From: Cellvibrionaceae bacterium 1162T.S.0a.05
Lineage (GTDB): Bacteria > Pseudomonadota > Gammaproteobacteria > Pseudomonadales > Cellvibrionaceae
Assembly (NCBI GenBank): GCA_000964245.1
Contig: LANB01000001.1
Coordinates: 2,074,392-2,138,391 of the forward strand
DNA length: 64,000 nt
Direction: 5' to 3'
Shown here: one piece after another, positions 26,230 to 34,871 of the stretch
Layout: every line of letters begins with the position of its first letter
Position numbering within the stretch: the first letter of the stretch is position 1
Translations under genes and position numbers: made by a program
Notes under the pieces: generated by a model
What the model saw: the letters and a program-made list of their open reading frames with translations, nothing else
The model's database searches: none
What the model was told of the DNA's origin: nothing

Positions 26230-26730
26230 ATGTTGGAAAATGAAGTCGGCCATGTTTTTATGAGTGAGGCGGGTAAAAGTCTGGCCCCCAGTCAGCGTTT
26301 ACATTTGGTGCTTTTAGGTGTTGAGGATGTGCAGGCTACACGGAAGTTTTACGAAGCGCTCGGTTGGCAGCGCTCACCCAGTGGCCACGCGGGCTTTGAA
26401 AAATTTGATCTTGGTGGGTACGCTTTATGCCTGTTACCGGCGAGCGATTTGGCGAAGGATGCCGGTGAGGTCTCGGATCACAGATCATCGTACAAGGGTG
26501 TTGCCTTTGTCTATCTCACCAAAACAGCGGAAGAGGTGTCCTTGATATTACAAAAAGCTGTTGAGGCAGGAGGCACTTTAGTAAAACCTGCAACGCGGAC
26601 ACCTTATGGTATCGCAGGGTACTTTAAAGACCCGAATGGTTATTTATTTGAAGTGGACTATGAAGAAGTCTGGGTTTTTGATGATGAGCACCGGCTTGTC
26701 GTTGACGAACTAAACGATCGAAAATATTGA
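26230..26730 (+). CDS. VOC (glyoxalase/bleomycin resistance) family protein
   Basis: A 166-residue protein with a single VOC fold starting RLHLVLLGVEDVQATRKFYEALGW and ending GYFKDPNGYLFEVDY, which provides the metal-site strands. The frame stays open upstream to 26107, and that part would encode a hydrophobic, signal-like stretch followed by a lysine run. The lysine codons are, however, an A-rich ribosome-binding region (AAAGGA) nine bases before ATG 26230, so the shorter cytoplasmic form is preferred. Substrate unknown. Confidence 0.78.
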   Translation: MLENEVGHVFMSEAGKSLAPSQRLHLVLLGVEDVQATRKFYEALGWQRSPSGHAGFEKFDLGGYALCLLPASDLAKDAGEVSDHRSSYKGVAFVYLTKTAEEVSLILQKAVEAGGTLVKPATRTPYGIAGYFKDPNGYLFEVDYEEVWVFDDEHRLVVDELNDRKY

Positions 26731-26749
26731 ATTTAATGTGCATTAACTT

Positions 26750-27502
26750 ATGAGAAAAGCAGAACGACTTTTTCAAATTCTGAATTTATTGCGAAATCGT
26801 CGTAGAGTGCTGACTGCGAAAGAGATCGCAGAAAACCTCGAAGTATCTGAACGAACAATTTATCGTGACATTCAGGCCCTGAGCCTTTCGGGAGTCCCTG
26901 TTGAAGGTGAGGCTGGTGTGGGCTACCGCTTGCAGCGACACTTTGATTTGCCTCCCTTAATGTTTGACCATGATGAAGTCGAGGCGCTGCTACTTGGGGC
27001 GCGTATGATTCGGGCATGGAGTGATCGTCAACTGTCTGCGTCTGCCAGCTCTGCATTGAATAAAATTTTATCGGTTCTTCCTGAAGATTTGCGGGCCATA
27101 GAAGAAACATCGGCAATTATGGTGCCCGATTTTCAGGATCAAAATACGCGCGCACCGTTTGGAGAACAAATTCGAAAAGCGATAAAAAAATCTGAAATTA
27201 TTGCCATTGACTACACGGATGTAAAAGGTGAAAGTACCCAGCGACGACTGTGGCCATTGGGAATATTTTTTTGGGGGAATGCATGGACCCTGGTTGCCTG
27301 GTGTGAATTGCGAAATGGCTACCGTGTCTTTCGTCTTGACAGAATAGATCGGTTTGAACCTACAGGGGAAGGTTTTAGCACCGGCAAGGAATGTTCACTT
27401 GAACACTACTTACATTTACAACGGCTACGTTATGAATCCTATTCAGGATGTTGGGACGAGCAAGAAAACAAGGCAAATAAATCACCGGCAGGACCAAACT
27501 AA
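26750..27502 (+). CDS. YafY-type WYL domain transcriptional regulator
   Basis: A 250-residue protein with an HTH_11 helix-turn-helix in residues 1-60 (RRVLTAKEIAENLEVSERTI, then YRDIQALSLSGVPV) and a WYL domain (about 135-210; IIAIDYTD and LWPLGIFFWGNAWTLVAWCELR) followed by the WCX extension. YafY-type proteins sense ligands or nucleic acids through WYL and regulate DNA repair or metabolism genes. It overlaps tag by one base (TAATG), so it may control a DNA-alkylation response together with tag; this link is inference. Confidence 0.88.
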   Translation: MRKAERLFQILNLLRNRRRVLTAKEIAENLEVSERTIYRDIQALSLSGVPVEGEAGVGYRLQRHFDLPPLMFDHDEVEALLLGARMIRAWSDRQLSASASSALNKILSVLPEDLRAIEETSAIMVPDFQDQNTRAPFGEQIRKAIKKSEIIAIDYTDVKGESTQRRLWPLGIFFWGNAWTLVAWCELRNGYRVFRLDRIDRFEPTGEGFSTGKECSLEHYLHLQRLRYESYSGCWDEQENKANKSPAGPN

Positions 27503-28071
27503 TGGCGAAAAAAAAAGAACGATGCGCATGGTGTGGCGATGATCCACTTTATGTTGCCTATCACGATGAAGAATGGGGCGTACCGATCTATGACTCCAGG
27601 GATCTCTTCGCCAAGTTGATACTGGATGGCGCACAAGCGGGCCTCGCATGGATAACCATTCTTAGAAAACGCGAGGGCTATTACAAAGCGTTTGCCGGTT
27701 TGAACCCCCACAAGATGGCACGTTTTTCTGAACAGCGCATAGAAAAAATATTACAGGACCCCGGTATTGTGCGTAATCGTCTCAAGGTGCAAAGCGCGGT
27801 AAAAAACGCGAAAGCCTATGTCGCCCTTGAAAAACAGGGTATCGAATTCTCCGGGTTTCTGTGGTCCTTCGTGAATCACACACCCATTCGCAACAAGTGG
27901 CCCAGCATGAAACACGTTCCCGCGGTGACGCCGGAAGCCGAAGCCATGAGCAAGGCTTTAAAAAAAGCCGGTTTCTCATTTGTAGGCCCCACGATTGTCT
28001 ATGCCTTTATGCAAGCTGTTGGCATGGTTAATGACCATGTTGTAACTTGCCCTCAGTACAGCAAGTGTTAA
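27502..28071 (+). CDS. tag: DNA-3-methyladenine glycosylase I
   Basis: A 189-residue protein matching Tag: N-terminal zinc ligand CAWCGDDPLYVAYHDEEWG (Cys8 and His23 in the conserved positions), DGAQAGLAWITILRKRE in the helix-hairpin core, and C-terminal GPTIVYAFMQAVGMVNDHVVTCP with the last zinc ligands. It removes 3-methyladenine from alkylated DNA in base excision repair. It is translationally coupled to the WYL regulator upstream. Confidence 0.94.
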   Translation: MAKKKERCAWCGDDPLYVAYHDEEWGVPIYDSRDLFAKLILDGAQAGLAWITILRKREGYYKAFAGLNPHKMARFSEQRIEKILQDPGIVRNRLKVQSAVKNAKAYVALEKQGIEFSGFLWSFVNHTPIRNKWPSMKHVPAVTPEAEAMSKALKKAGFSFVGPTIVYAFMQAVGMVNDHVVTCPQYSKC

Positions 28072-28301
28072 TTTTAGGGGCTGTTCTTATAAAACTGCCC
28101 ACGCCTCAGAGTGTGATAATCAAATCTGATTTTTAACTGATGAGTTAAAATAAAACACCGTGTTTGCCGCTGTTATTTAAGTTCAGCTTCGTATAGATTT
28201 TCGTTTTTCTTCAATTGTTCAGGTTGCGGCTTGTTTGGACCTTGCCAGCCCGGGTTTACTGGGTGGGGTGCTTATCCTGTGTTCACACAGGCGTTTGTTA
28301 A

Positions 28302-28661
28302 ATGTTGTCTGGTCCTGAAAACAAACAAAACGCCTCTGCTCAAAATGCCGAGCATGAAAACCCGGTTATGGATCAATTAACTGTCATTTATTTTCGGGGT
28401 GAACCCGTATCACGTTTGATTGATTATATTTGCCTTATCGACGATGTTCGTGCACTTGGTATGGCAAGTGCCCTGGTTAAAAACACGCTGGAACTTGAAG
28501 ATTTTCTTAAAGTGACCAACCGTTGGTTTAAGTTGCTCGCAAGTGATCAATCCCTTCAACACTTGTTTTTGGAGTATATGGCAGGTAATAGGGATGTCGA
28601 TCTGGATACTGCAAGTAGTTATAAACTTAAAGCGATGGAATACCGGATTGCGTTGGATTAA
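28302..28661 (+). CDS. Small protein of a tandem paralogous family, unknown function (copy 1)
   Basis: A 119-residue acidic soluble protein with no recognised domain. Its core, from IYFRGEPVSRLIDY through LELEDFLKVTNRWFKLL, aligns with the product of the gene at 28958-29221 (F-x-G-x-P-x-x-x-L-x-DY, then a region ending x-x-ED-x-x-x-x-T-x-RWF-x-x-L). The first 22 residues are polar and may be extra: an alternative start is Met23 at 28368. Neither start has a strong ribosome binding site. Confidence 0.6.
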   Translation: MLSGPENKQNASAQNAEHENPVMDQLTVIYFRGEPVSRLIDYICLIDDVRALGMASALVKNTLELEDFLKVTNRWFKLLASDQSLQHLFLEYMAGNRDVDLDTASSYKLKAMEYRIALD

Positions 28662-28957
28662 GTAAAGGGGTGTCAATAGGGTGTCAGGCTTTGAATGGCC
28701 TGCCTTTTTGCTCTCAATTCTTTCGCCGAACCATAACGTGGAACCTTGTTTATTCACCTTTTCTGCGAAACGACACTATCTTAAATTAACTGTAATTTCT
28801 TTCCATCGCCTATTAGTGAATTTTAGTCACGACAGTTTTGCTTGCTTGAATATTGAAGGAGCCACTTCGGCTGAATTACCCTGTCGCGTGCTGGATCGTT
28901 GAAGGCGTTTGTTGTGCTTGCTTTCGCGTAAATCAATTATTTAATGCGGAGGCAGAG

Positions 28958-29221
28958 GTGGAAGCGATAGAAGAAAAAAAGGAGAGCCTCTATAGAGAGG
29001 AAGTGCTGGGTTTCGAGATCTTTTCAGGCCAGCCCCTGCCAAAGCTTGCTGACTATAATCGAATAATGAGATGCGTCAAAGAGCGGGGAATTAATTCTGC
29101 GCTGCTGGAGTATGGGCTAAGCATTGAAGACTATATTAATATCACTAGTCGTTGGTTTAACAGACTGACCAGGGACGAATTTCTTTCCAAGGTCTTTCGC
29201 GATGAAATGTCGATTCGGTAG
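28958..29221 (+). CDS. Small protein of a tandem paralogous family, unknown function (copy 2)
   Basis: An 87-residue protein homologous to the product of the gene at 28302. Shared pieces are FEIFSGQPLPKLADY, INSALLEYGLSIEDYINI and TSRWFNRL. The start is GTG 28958, with GGAGG at 28948-28952; the longer frame from 28853 has no such site and its extra part has no counterpart in copy 1. The pair suggests a duplication followed by divergence. No domain is recognised. Confidence 0.62.
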   Translation: MEAIEEKKESLYREEVLGFEIFSGQPLPKLADYNRIMRCVKERGINSALLEYGLSIEDYINITSRWFNRLTRDEFLSKVFRDEMSIR

Positions 29222-29273
29222 AGGGCCACGAGAGAGCCGCTAAAGGCTTACCAGAAATACAATTCGTTACTTT

Positions 29274-29312
29274 TATTTGTGCTGACTATTTGTGCTGACT
29301 ATTTGTGCTGAC
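29274..29312. repeat. Three tandem 13-base repeats
   Basis: TATTTGTGCTGAC occurs three times without mismatch between the convergent ends of the small paralogue gene and tatC. Confidence 0.95.
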
Positions 29313-29330
29313 AGGGAATGCGGCAGGACG

Positions 29331-30098
29331 CTAATCCATCGCCTTTTCATTTTGTTCTTTTTTGCGCACAACAATACGCCCGAAAAACAAGCCGGCCTCA
29401 AAGAGTATCCACATGGGGATCGCAAGCAAAGCTTGAGAGATTATGTCGGGAGGTGTTAATAGCATGCCAATCACAAAGCATCCAACAACGACATAACGCC
29501 GCTGCTTTGCCATACCCTCAACAGAAATTATACCTGCCGAAATCATCAATACAGTGGCCACCGGAATTTCAAAAGCCAGGCCAAAGGCAAAAAACAATTT
29601 AATGACCAGTGTCAGGTGGGTGGCAATGTCTGGTGTGACGGCCACTTGTTCCGGTGCGGTTGTGGTAAAAAACAAAAAGATAAGTGGGAAGATGACGTAA
29701 TACGCAAAGGCAACGCCGGCGTAAAAAAGAAAGATGCTTGAAACAAAAAGCGGTAGTGCAAAGCGTTTTTCATTGGCATAAAGTGCAGGCGCAATAAATG
29801 ACCAGATTTGCCAAAGGATATAAGGCATGGCGATAAAAGTTGCCGCCAATAACGTAATTTTAAAAGGGGTTAAAAAGGTCGACGTGATATTGGTGGCGAT
29901 CATGTGGCTGTTGGGTAGCACTTCCAGTAGCGGTGCGCCAATAAAGTGCCAGATATCGTTGGATAAACCAAAGCCGAACAGAATCAGAAAAATAATCAGA
30001 ACAGATGCAACGCAGTGCAGCAGCCGCGAACGTAATTCAATCAAATGTTGAACGAGCGGTTGGGCGTCTTCATTTTCAGGCGTGTTACTGCTTGCCAT
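29331..30098 (-). CDS. tatC: Twin-arginine translocase subunit TatC
   Basis: A 255-residue inner-membrane protein with six predicted helices and TatC signatures: an N-terminal PLVQHLIELRSRL, the first periplasmic loop ending FLTPFKI, and MPYILWQIWSFIAPALYANEKR. TatC recognises twin-arginine signal peptides and, with TatA and TatB, moves folded proteins across the inner membrane. It overlaps tatB by 14 bases and ends the hisI-hisE-tatA-tatB-tatC run. Confidence 0.95.
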   Translation of the reverse strand: MASSNTPENEDAQPLVQHLIELRSRLLHCVASVLIIFLILFGFGLSNDIWHFIGAPLLEVLPNSHMIATNITSTFLTPFKITLLAATFIAMPYILWQIWSFIAPALYANEKRFALPLFVSSIFLFYAGVAFAYYVIFPLIFLFFTTTAPEQVAVTPDIATHLTLVIKLFFAFGLAFEIPVATVLMISAGIISVEGMAKQRRYVVVGCFVIGMLLTPPDIISQALLAIPMWILFEAGLFFGRIVVRKKEQNEKAMD

Positions 30099-30627
30099 TG
30101 TTATCGTTGTCTTCTGTCGTTAAGTCGTCGTTTACTGGCTTGCGGCCGGGAATGGCACTGGCATCATTGCCACTTTCATCATGAATCATGGGTTCATGGG
30201 GTTCGTCTTCTGCCGCTTTAGCCGTTGTTGAGGCGAGCTCAGGCGGCCCTGACTGAATGGCTTTTTTTTCACTTGGCTCGACCTGCTCTGATAGCGCGTT
30301 AGTTTCCTGGTCCTCGCCTGCGGCATTTTGACTTTCTTCTTCTGCCAGGAGGTCGTCTTTTAAACTGTTAACCTTGTCTTCAAAAGACTTACGCGCGTCG
30401 CCCAGGTCACGCATGGAATCCATGATTTGTTGATTGTGGATTTCACGGCGAATTTCGTCAGCACCAATTTGTTGTTCAAATTCAGCGCGGGCTTCCTGAA
30501 TGGAGCGCTTGAATCGCGAAAACCAAATGGCGCAGGTTTTAATTGTGCCCGGCAGTCGTTCAGGGCCAACTACAACCAGGCCCAGAATAAAGATCACCAG
30601 AATTTCAAGAAAACCGATATCAAACAT
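30085..30627 (-). CDS. tatB: Sec-independent translocase subunit TatB
   Basis: A 180-residue protein with a single N-terminal helix MFDIGFLEILVIFILGLVV, the GPERLPG hinge and a long amphipathic helix, then an acidic low-complexity tail rich in Glu, Asp and Ala. It forms the substrate-receptor complex with TatC. The separation of only 5 bases from tatA indicates co-translation. Confidence 0.94.
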   Translation of the reverse strand: MFDIGFLEILVIFILGLVVVGPERLPGTIKTCAIWFSRFKRSIQEARAEFEQQIGADEIRREIHNQQIMDSMRDLGDARKSFEDKVNSLKDDLLAEEESQNAAGEDQETNALSEQVEPSEKKAIQSGPPELASTTAKAAEDEPHEPMIHDESGNDASAIPGRKPVNDDLTTEDNDNNGKQ

Positions 30628-30632
30628 CAGTT

Positions 30633-30890
30633 TTACTTGGCTTCAGTTTTTTCTTTGTTTTCGCTTGTTTCGCTTTCAGCGTGTTCCGAATCGGCACTTT
30701 GGTTTTCAACTTTGCCTGTTTCAGCGTCCTTGTTTTCGCCTTTATCTTCATCTGACATGGCTTTTTTGAATCCTTTTATGGCGCCACCAAGATCACCGCC
30801 GAGGCCGCGTAATTTTTTGGTGCCAAAGAGCAGCAATACAATCACCAGAATGATCGCGAGTTGCCAAATACTGATACCACCAATACCCAT
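30633..30890 (-). CDS. tatA: Sec-independent translocase subunit TatA
   Basis: An 85-residue protein with a short N-terminal helix ([18 protein letters not shown]), the [22 protein letters not shown] hinge and amphipathic helix, and a charged tail. It oligomerises to form the Tat conduit. It is 79 bases downstream of hisE, a gap that may hold a secondary promoter. Confidence 0.95.
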   Translation of the reverse strand: MGIGGISIWQLAIILVIVLLLFGTKKLRGLGGDLGGAIKGFKKAMSDEDKGENKDAETGKVENQSADSEHAESETSENKEKTEAK

Positions 30891-30969
30891 AACTGTTACC
30901 TTTTTTGATTATTTAGCTAATTTAGTTTCCACACTCGTGTAACAACGTATTTGTTAACAAAGGTCGGGT

Positions 30970-31308
30970 CTATTTCTTATCAAGACGCGAAGCTTTCTCT
31001 TCAAGACCCGATAAATTAAATCTTCTCGCCAATTCGTCTAGGACTTCCTGCGGCCCACTGCCGAGGTGTGAGAGCATCACCATGGAGTGGAACCAAAGAT
31101 CTGCTGTTTCACACACCAGCAAGTCGGTACGGCCAGAACGTTCTGCATCCTTGGCTGCGATAATGGTTTCCGTCGCTTCTTCACCCACCTTTTCCAGGAT
31201 TTTATTCAGGCCCTTGTGGTGCAAGCTGGCGACGTATGAACTGTCTGGCTCACCTTTTTGTTTGCGTTCTTCCAGCACCTTGGTGAGTTCTGCCAAAACC
31301 TCATTCAT
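30970..31308 (-). CDS. hisE: Phosphoribosyl-ATP pyrophosphatase
   Basis: A 112-residue MazG-like protein. The metal-binding pattern [13 protein letters not shown] and the [13 protein letters not shown] helix are typical of HisE. It hydrolyses phosphoribosyl-ATP to phosphoribosyl-AMP in histidine synthesis. It overlaps hisI by four bases (ATGA), with hisI upstream; the two activities are separate proteins here rather than a HisIE fusion. Confidence 0.94.
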   Translation of the reverse strand: MNEVLAELTKVLEERKQKGEPDSSYVASLHHKGLNKILEKVGEEATETIIAAKDAERSGRTDLLVCETADLWFHSMVMLSHLGSGPQEVLDELARRFNLSGLEEKASRLDKK

Positions 31309-31682
31309 GAGTATATCTCCTTGGGGTCGATAAGCACGTCGGCAGTTTCCTTCCAGACCTCATTTTCCAGTGTGCGATAAAAGCACGACAATCGGCCGGT
31401 GTGGCAGGCAACGCCATGCTGTTCAACTTCCAGCAGGACGGTGTCCCCATCGCAATCCAGTTTAATCGCCTTGACCGTTTGTGTATGGCCCGAGCTTTCG
31501 CCCTTACGCCACAAGGATTTGCGTGAGCGGGACCAGTATACGGCAATCCCGGTTTCCACGGTTTGCTGCAGGGCCTCGTGGTTCATCCAGGCCATCATCA
31601 GGATTTGGCCGCTTTTGGCGTCCTGGGCGATGGCGGGAACCAGTCCTCGTTCGTCCCATTTCACTTGTTCGATATAGGTCAT
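31305..31682 (-). CDS. hisI: Phosphoribosyl-AMP cyclohydrolase
   Basis: A 125-residue HisI: the motifs [35 protein letters not shown] and the metal-binding [21 protein letters not shown] (both Cys/His and Asp ligands) are all present. It opens the purine ring of phosphoribosyl-AMP. It is first in the hisI-hisE-tatABC run; a TATAAT-like element lies about 70 bases upstream. Confidence 0.94.
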   Translation of the reverse strand: MTYIEQVKWDERGLVPAIAQDAKSGQILMMAWMNHEALQQTVETGIAVYWSRSRKSLWRKGESSGHTQTVKAIKLDCDGDTVLLEVEQHGVACHTGRLSCFYRTLENEVWKETADVLIDPKEIYS

Positions 31683-31753
31683 TGTTGCGTACCTGAATTC
31701 AGCAGAAGGTTGGCAGGGCCGACATTCTAGCGGATTTTAAAGTCAAACTCTGA

Positions 31754-31778
31754 ATTATACTTTCGCGCTTTCCGGGGG
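31754..31778 (-). promoter_or_regulatory. Candidate promoter for hisI-hisE-tatABC
   Basis: On the minus strand a perfect TATAAT (31754-31759) is preceded by a weak TTACAG at 19-base spacing. It points toward hisI and lies in the 111-base gap after ispA. The -35 box is poor, so confidence is modest. Confidence 0.3.
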
Positions 31779-31793
31779 CTGTAAAACTAGAAT

Positions 31794-32675
31794 TCAATAT
31801 TGGCGGTTGATGATGTAGCTGGCCAGTTGCTTGAGGATATTTCCCTTACCCTGAAGCCCGTCAAGCGCCGTTGTGGCTTCTTCCAGCAATTGGCTTGCAT
31901 GGGACTTTGCACCTTGCAGGCCGAGTAAGCTGACGTAAGTAGGCTTGTTGTGATGGGCGTCTGCCCCCTGTTGTTTACCGAGTGTTGCCGTATCTGCCTC
32001 AACGTCGAGGATGTCATCCTTCACCTGGAAAGCCAGCCCGATCGCCCGCCCGTAGGTTTCCAGAGCCTCTCGCTGACTCGCGTTTGCCCCGGCGGAAAGC
32101 GCACCGAGGGTTAAACTGACACTGATAAGTGCCCCGGTCTTGTTGCGATGCATGGTTTGCAGTGCTTCCAGGCTGAGCGATTTTTCGGTTGCTGCAATAT
32201 CCAGGGTTTGACCTGCCACCATCGCCGATGCTGCCGCTGCAAGTTTGGCAACCGCCTCTACATGGATTCCGGATTTTTCTTCGCTCGCGCCCAACACTAA
32301 CCACTGGAAAGCCAGGCTCTGTAAAACATCGCCCGCAAGGATCGCCGTCGCGTCACCGTACACTTTGTGGTTGGTCGGCTTACCGCGGCGTAAGTCATCA
32401 TTGTCCATTGCGGGTAAATCGTCGTGAATCAGGCTGTAACAGTGTATGGCTTCGACGGCACAGGCGAAGTTGTCACTCACTTCTGTAATACCGCCACAGG
32501 CTTGAGCCGCGGCATAAACCAGCGCTGGGCGCACACGTTTGCCCCCCGTGAGTAGGCTGTAAGCGACGGCTTCCTTGAGCGCTTCTGCAGCGAGTTCGCT
32601 ATGGTTCAAAAGCAATTTCAGGTGAGCCTCACAGCGCGTCTGGCTGGAGGCGAGAAAGGTTTCAAGCTCAGACAT
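31794..32675 (-). CDS. ispA: Farnesyl diphosphate synthase (short-chain polyprenyl synthase)
   Basis: A 293-residue IspA-type protein. The first aspartate-rich motif DDLPAMDNDDLRRGKPT (about 84-100) and the second QVKDDILD (about 222-229) bind the Mg-diphosphate substrates; the GGKRVRP near residue 45 is also typical. It condenses isopentenyl and allylic diphosphates to farnesyl diphosphate. Its start overlaps the xseB stop (TGATG). The usual third partner dxs is not downstream. Confidence 0.93.
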   Translation of the reverse strand: MSELETFLASSQTRCEAHLKLLLNHSELAAEALKEAVAYSLLTGGKRVRPALVYAAAQACGGITEVSDNFACAVEAIHCYSLIHDDLPAMDNDDLRRGKPTNHKVYGDATAILAGDVLQSLAFQWLVLGASEEKSGIHVEAVAKLAAAASAMVAGQTLDIAATEKSLSLEALQTMHRNKTGALISVSLTLGALSAGANASQREALETYGRAIGLAFQVKDDILDVEADTATLGKQQGADAHHNKPTYVSLLGLQGAKSHASQLLEEATTALDGLQGKGNILKQLASYIINRQY

Positions 32676-32908
32676 CAGTCGTCCCGGTCAAATGGCTCCA
32701 GACTGGGCTCACCGTTTTTCTCGATCAGAAGCTGCACTTTTTGTTCGGCTTCCTTAAGGGCGAGCTGGCAACTGCGCGTGAGTTTGACGCCTTGTTCAAA
32801 CTTCAATAGGGATTCTTCAAGGCTCAGATCGCCCTTTTCGAGGCTGGCGACGAGTGTCTCCAGCTCCTCCAATGCGGCTTCAAAATCGGGGGTGTTTTTC
32901 TTGGCCAA
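32675..32908 (-). CDS. xseB: Exodeoxyribonuclease VII small subunit
   Basis: A 77-residue protein with the XseB pattern: [26 protein letters not shown] followed by [25 protein letters not shown]. It forms exonuclease VII with XseA (not in the window). The xseB-ispA order is common in gammaproteobacteria. It is divergent from pomA. Confidence 0.93.
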   Translation of the reverse strand: MAKKNTPDFEAALEELETLVASLEKGDLSLEESLLKFEQGVKLTRSCQLALKEAEQKVQLLIEKNGEPSLEPFDRDD

Positions 32909-33070
32909 GGTCGATCTCCTGTGTGAGGGAGCACACAGTACCGAAGCCGGTGCTGGCGGTCAATTCAGCCGACTTCAGATTTTGCCTTTCAGGCCGAAAA
33001 CAGGAGTGAGAAAGCAGTCTTCAATGCAACTGCTAGACTTCAATTAATTACAAGGAACGAGGACGTTTTC

Positions 33071-33832
33071 GTGGATTTAGCGACCCTGGTTGGTCTAATT
33101 GGCGCCTTGGCTCTCATTGTCATTTCGATGCTGATGAGTGGCGAGCTGATGATGTTCGTGAATGGCCCATCCGTGGTTATCGTCGTGGGGGGAACCTTAT
33201 TTGCGGTTATGGCCAAGTTTGGTTTGGGGCAATTTCTTGGTGCGGTCAAAGTCGCAGGCAAAAGCTTCAAAAATAAAATGCCAGACCCCTACGAGTTAAT
33301 TACAGAGATTGTGGCCCTTGCTGATGAGGCGCGCAAAGGCGGATTACTGTCTCTGGAAGGCAAAGAGGTCAGCAGCGATTTCCTGCAGCGCGGGATACAG
33401 TTGTTGGTTGATGGTCACGACCCTGATGTGGTGAAAAGTCTGTTGAGTGTCGACCGTAATAAAGCGGTGGAACGGCACGCGACGGGCGCCTCCATATTTT
33501 CTTCCATGGCAGATATGGCTCCGGCCATGGGTATGATTGGTACGCTAATTGGTCTCGTTGCCATGCTCGCCAATATGGACGACCCCAAGGCCATTGGTCC
33601 CGCGATGGCTGTCGCACTGCTTACAACGCTTTATGGAGCCATTATCGCTAACGCTTTGTGTATTCCCATTGCAGATAAATTGAAATTGCGTGCAGCCGAA
33701 GAAGGGATGATCAAAGCCTTGGTTATTGACGCCTTACTGGCCATTCAGGGCGGGCAAAATCCACGTGTAATTGATTCGATGCTGCGCAACTACCTGCCGG
33801 AGGGCAAGCGCGCGGCCGAAGCTGAAACATGA
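33071..33832 (+). CDS. pomA: Flagellar stator protein PomA (MotA/ExbB family)
   Basis: A 253-residue protein with four membrane helices (about 2-22, 28-48, 150-170, 185-205). The GASIFSSMADMAPAMGMIGTLIGLVAML block and the cytoplasmic charged loop are typical of PomA. PomA and PomB form the ion channel that drives flagellar rotation; the Pom-type sequence suggests sodium coupling, to be confirmed. The start is GTG 33071, preceded by AAGGAACGAGGA. It is the first gene of a pomA-pomB-PilZ operon. Confidence 0.92.
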   Translation: MDLATLVGLIGALALIVISMLMSGELMMFVNGPSVVIVVGGTLFAVMAKFGLGQFLGAVKVAGKSFKNKMPDPYELITEIVALADEARKGGLLSLEGKEVSSDFLQRGIQLLVDGHDPDVVKSLLSVDRNKAVERHATGASIFSSMADMAPAMGMIGTLIGLVAMLANMDDPKAIGPAMAVALLTTLYGAIIANALCIPIADKLKLRAAEEGMIKALVIDALLAIQGGQNPRVIDSMLRNYLPEGKRAAEAET

Positions 33833-33881
33833 CCCCCGTATCCGCTTAATACAGCGCACTAGAAGTCAATAGAGAACGGAT

Positions 33882-34871
33882 ATGAGTGCAGACGACGAAG
33901 AATGTAAATGTCCCCCGCCGGGTCTTCCGGCGTGGATGGGGACCTTTGCAGATTTGATGTCACTGTTGATGTGCTTCTTCGTTCTGCTGTTGTCTTTTTC
34001 TGAAATGGATGCCATGAAATTCAAGCGTCTTGCCGGGTCCATGGCTCAGGCTTTTGGGGTGCAAAATAAATTGAATGTGACCGACATCCCCAAGGGCACC
34101 AGCATCATCGCCCAGGAATTCAGCCCCGGTCGTCCGGAACCCACACCGATTAATGAAATGTGGCAACACACTGAAGACATCACCGAACTCTCTCTCGAAA
34201 ACCGCGAGGCGGAGGAGTACGACATCGAACAAGGTGATGAGGGAATGGAATCGGGCATACGCGTGCGCCTTAAACAGCGGCTTGAGGAATTGTTGAGTGA
34301 GACCGAGGAAGACGCCTTTGAATTGGCTGGTGCCCTTAGCGAGCAAATTGAAGCGGGGCAGGTTGAAGTTGAAACGCGCGGGCGTTTGATCATTATTCGC
34401 ATTCGGGAAAAAGGATCGTTTATTAGTGGCTCAGCAGAAATGGCACCGTCGTATAAAGATGTCATGCGCGAGGTCAAGTCGGTGCTGGTACTTAAAAAAG
34501 GCCACATTTCTGTCCAGGGGCACACCGATGATATTCCCATCAAAACTTCCCGCTTTCGTTCAAATTGGGATTTGTCGTCGGCGCGGGCCGTCTCCGTTGC
34601 GCACGAATTAATGCAGGGAGGGGACATTCCGGAAACACGTTTTGAAGTGGCCGGCTATGCATCAACGCTTCCTCTGGTACCGAACGACTCTGCTGAAAAT
34701 CGGGCGATTAATCGGCGTGTGGAAATTATTGTTAAGCAGGGCCTGGAAGATGAGTTGGAAGAGGAAGACGTGGAAATGTTGAAAGAAGACCCTGCGGGCG
34801 ACGATATATTGCGCGAGCTCAACCTCGAACCTGAATACTTGTTTGACCTTGAACCCGAAGAGATTTTTTAA
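33882..34871 (+). CDS. pomB: Flagellar stator protein MotB/PomB
   Basis: A 329-residue protein. After a Pro-rich start (CKCPPPGLPAWMGTFADLMSLLMCFFVLLLSF) a single membrane helix carries the ion-binding Asp of TFADLMSLLM (about 24). The periplasmic part contains an OmpA-like peptidoglycan-binding domain (about 195-290; GHTDDIPI and NRAINRRVEI). It anchors the stator to the cell wall. The tail of about 40 residues is strongly acidic. It is directly followed, with no gap, by a PilZ gene. Confidence 0.92.
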   Translation: MSADDEECKCPPPGLPAWMGTFADLMSLLMCFFVLLLSFSEMDAMKFKRLAGSMAQAFGVQNKLNVTDIPKGTSIIAQEFSPGRPEPTPINEMWQHTEDITELSLENREAEEYDIEQGDEGMESGIRVRLKQRLEELLSETEEDAFELAGALSEQIEAGQVEVETRGRLIIIRIREKGSFISGSAEMAPSYKDVMREVKSVLVLKKGHISVQGHTDDIPIKTSRFRSNWDLSSARAVSVAHELMQGGDIPETRFEVAGYASTLPLVPNDSAENRAINRRVEIIVKQGLEDELEEEDVEMLKEDPAGDDILRELNLEPEYLFDLEPEEIF

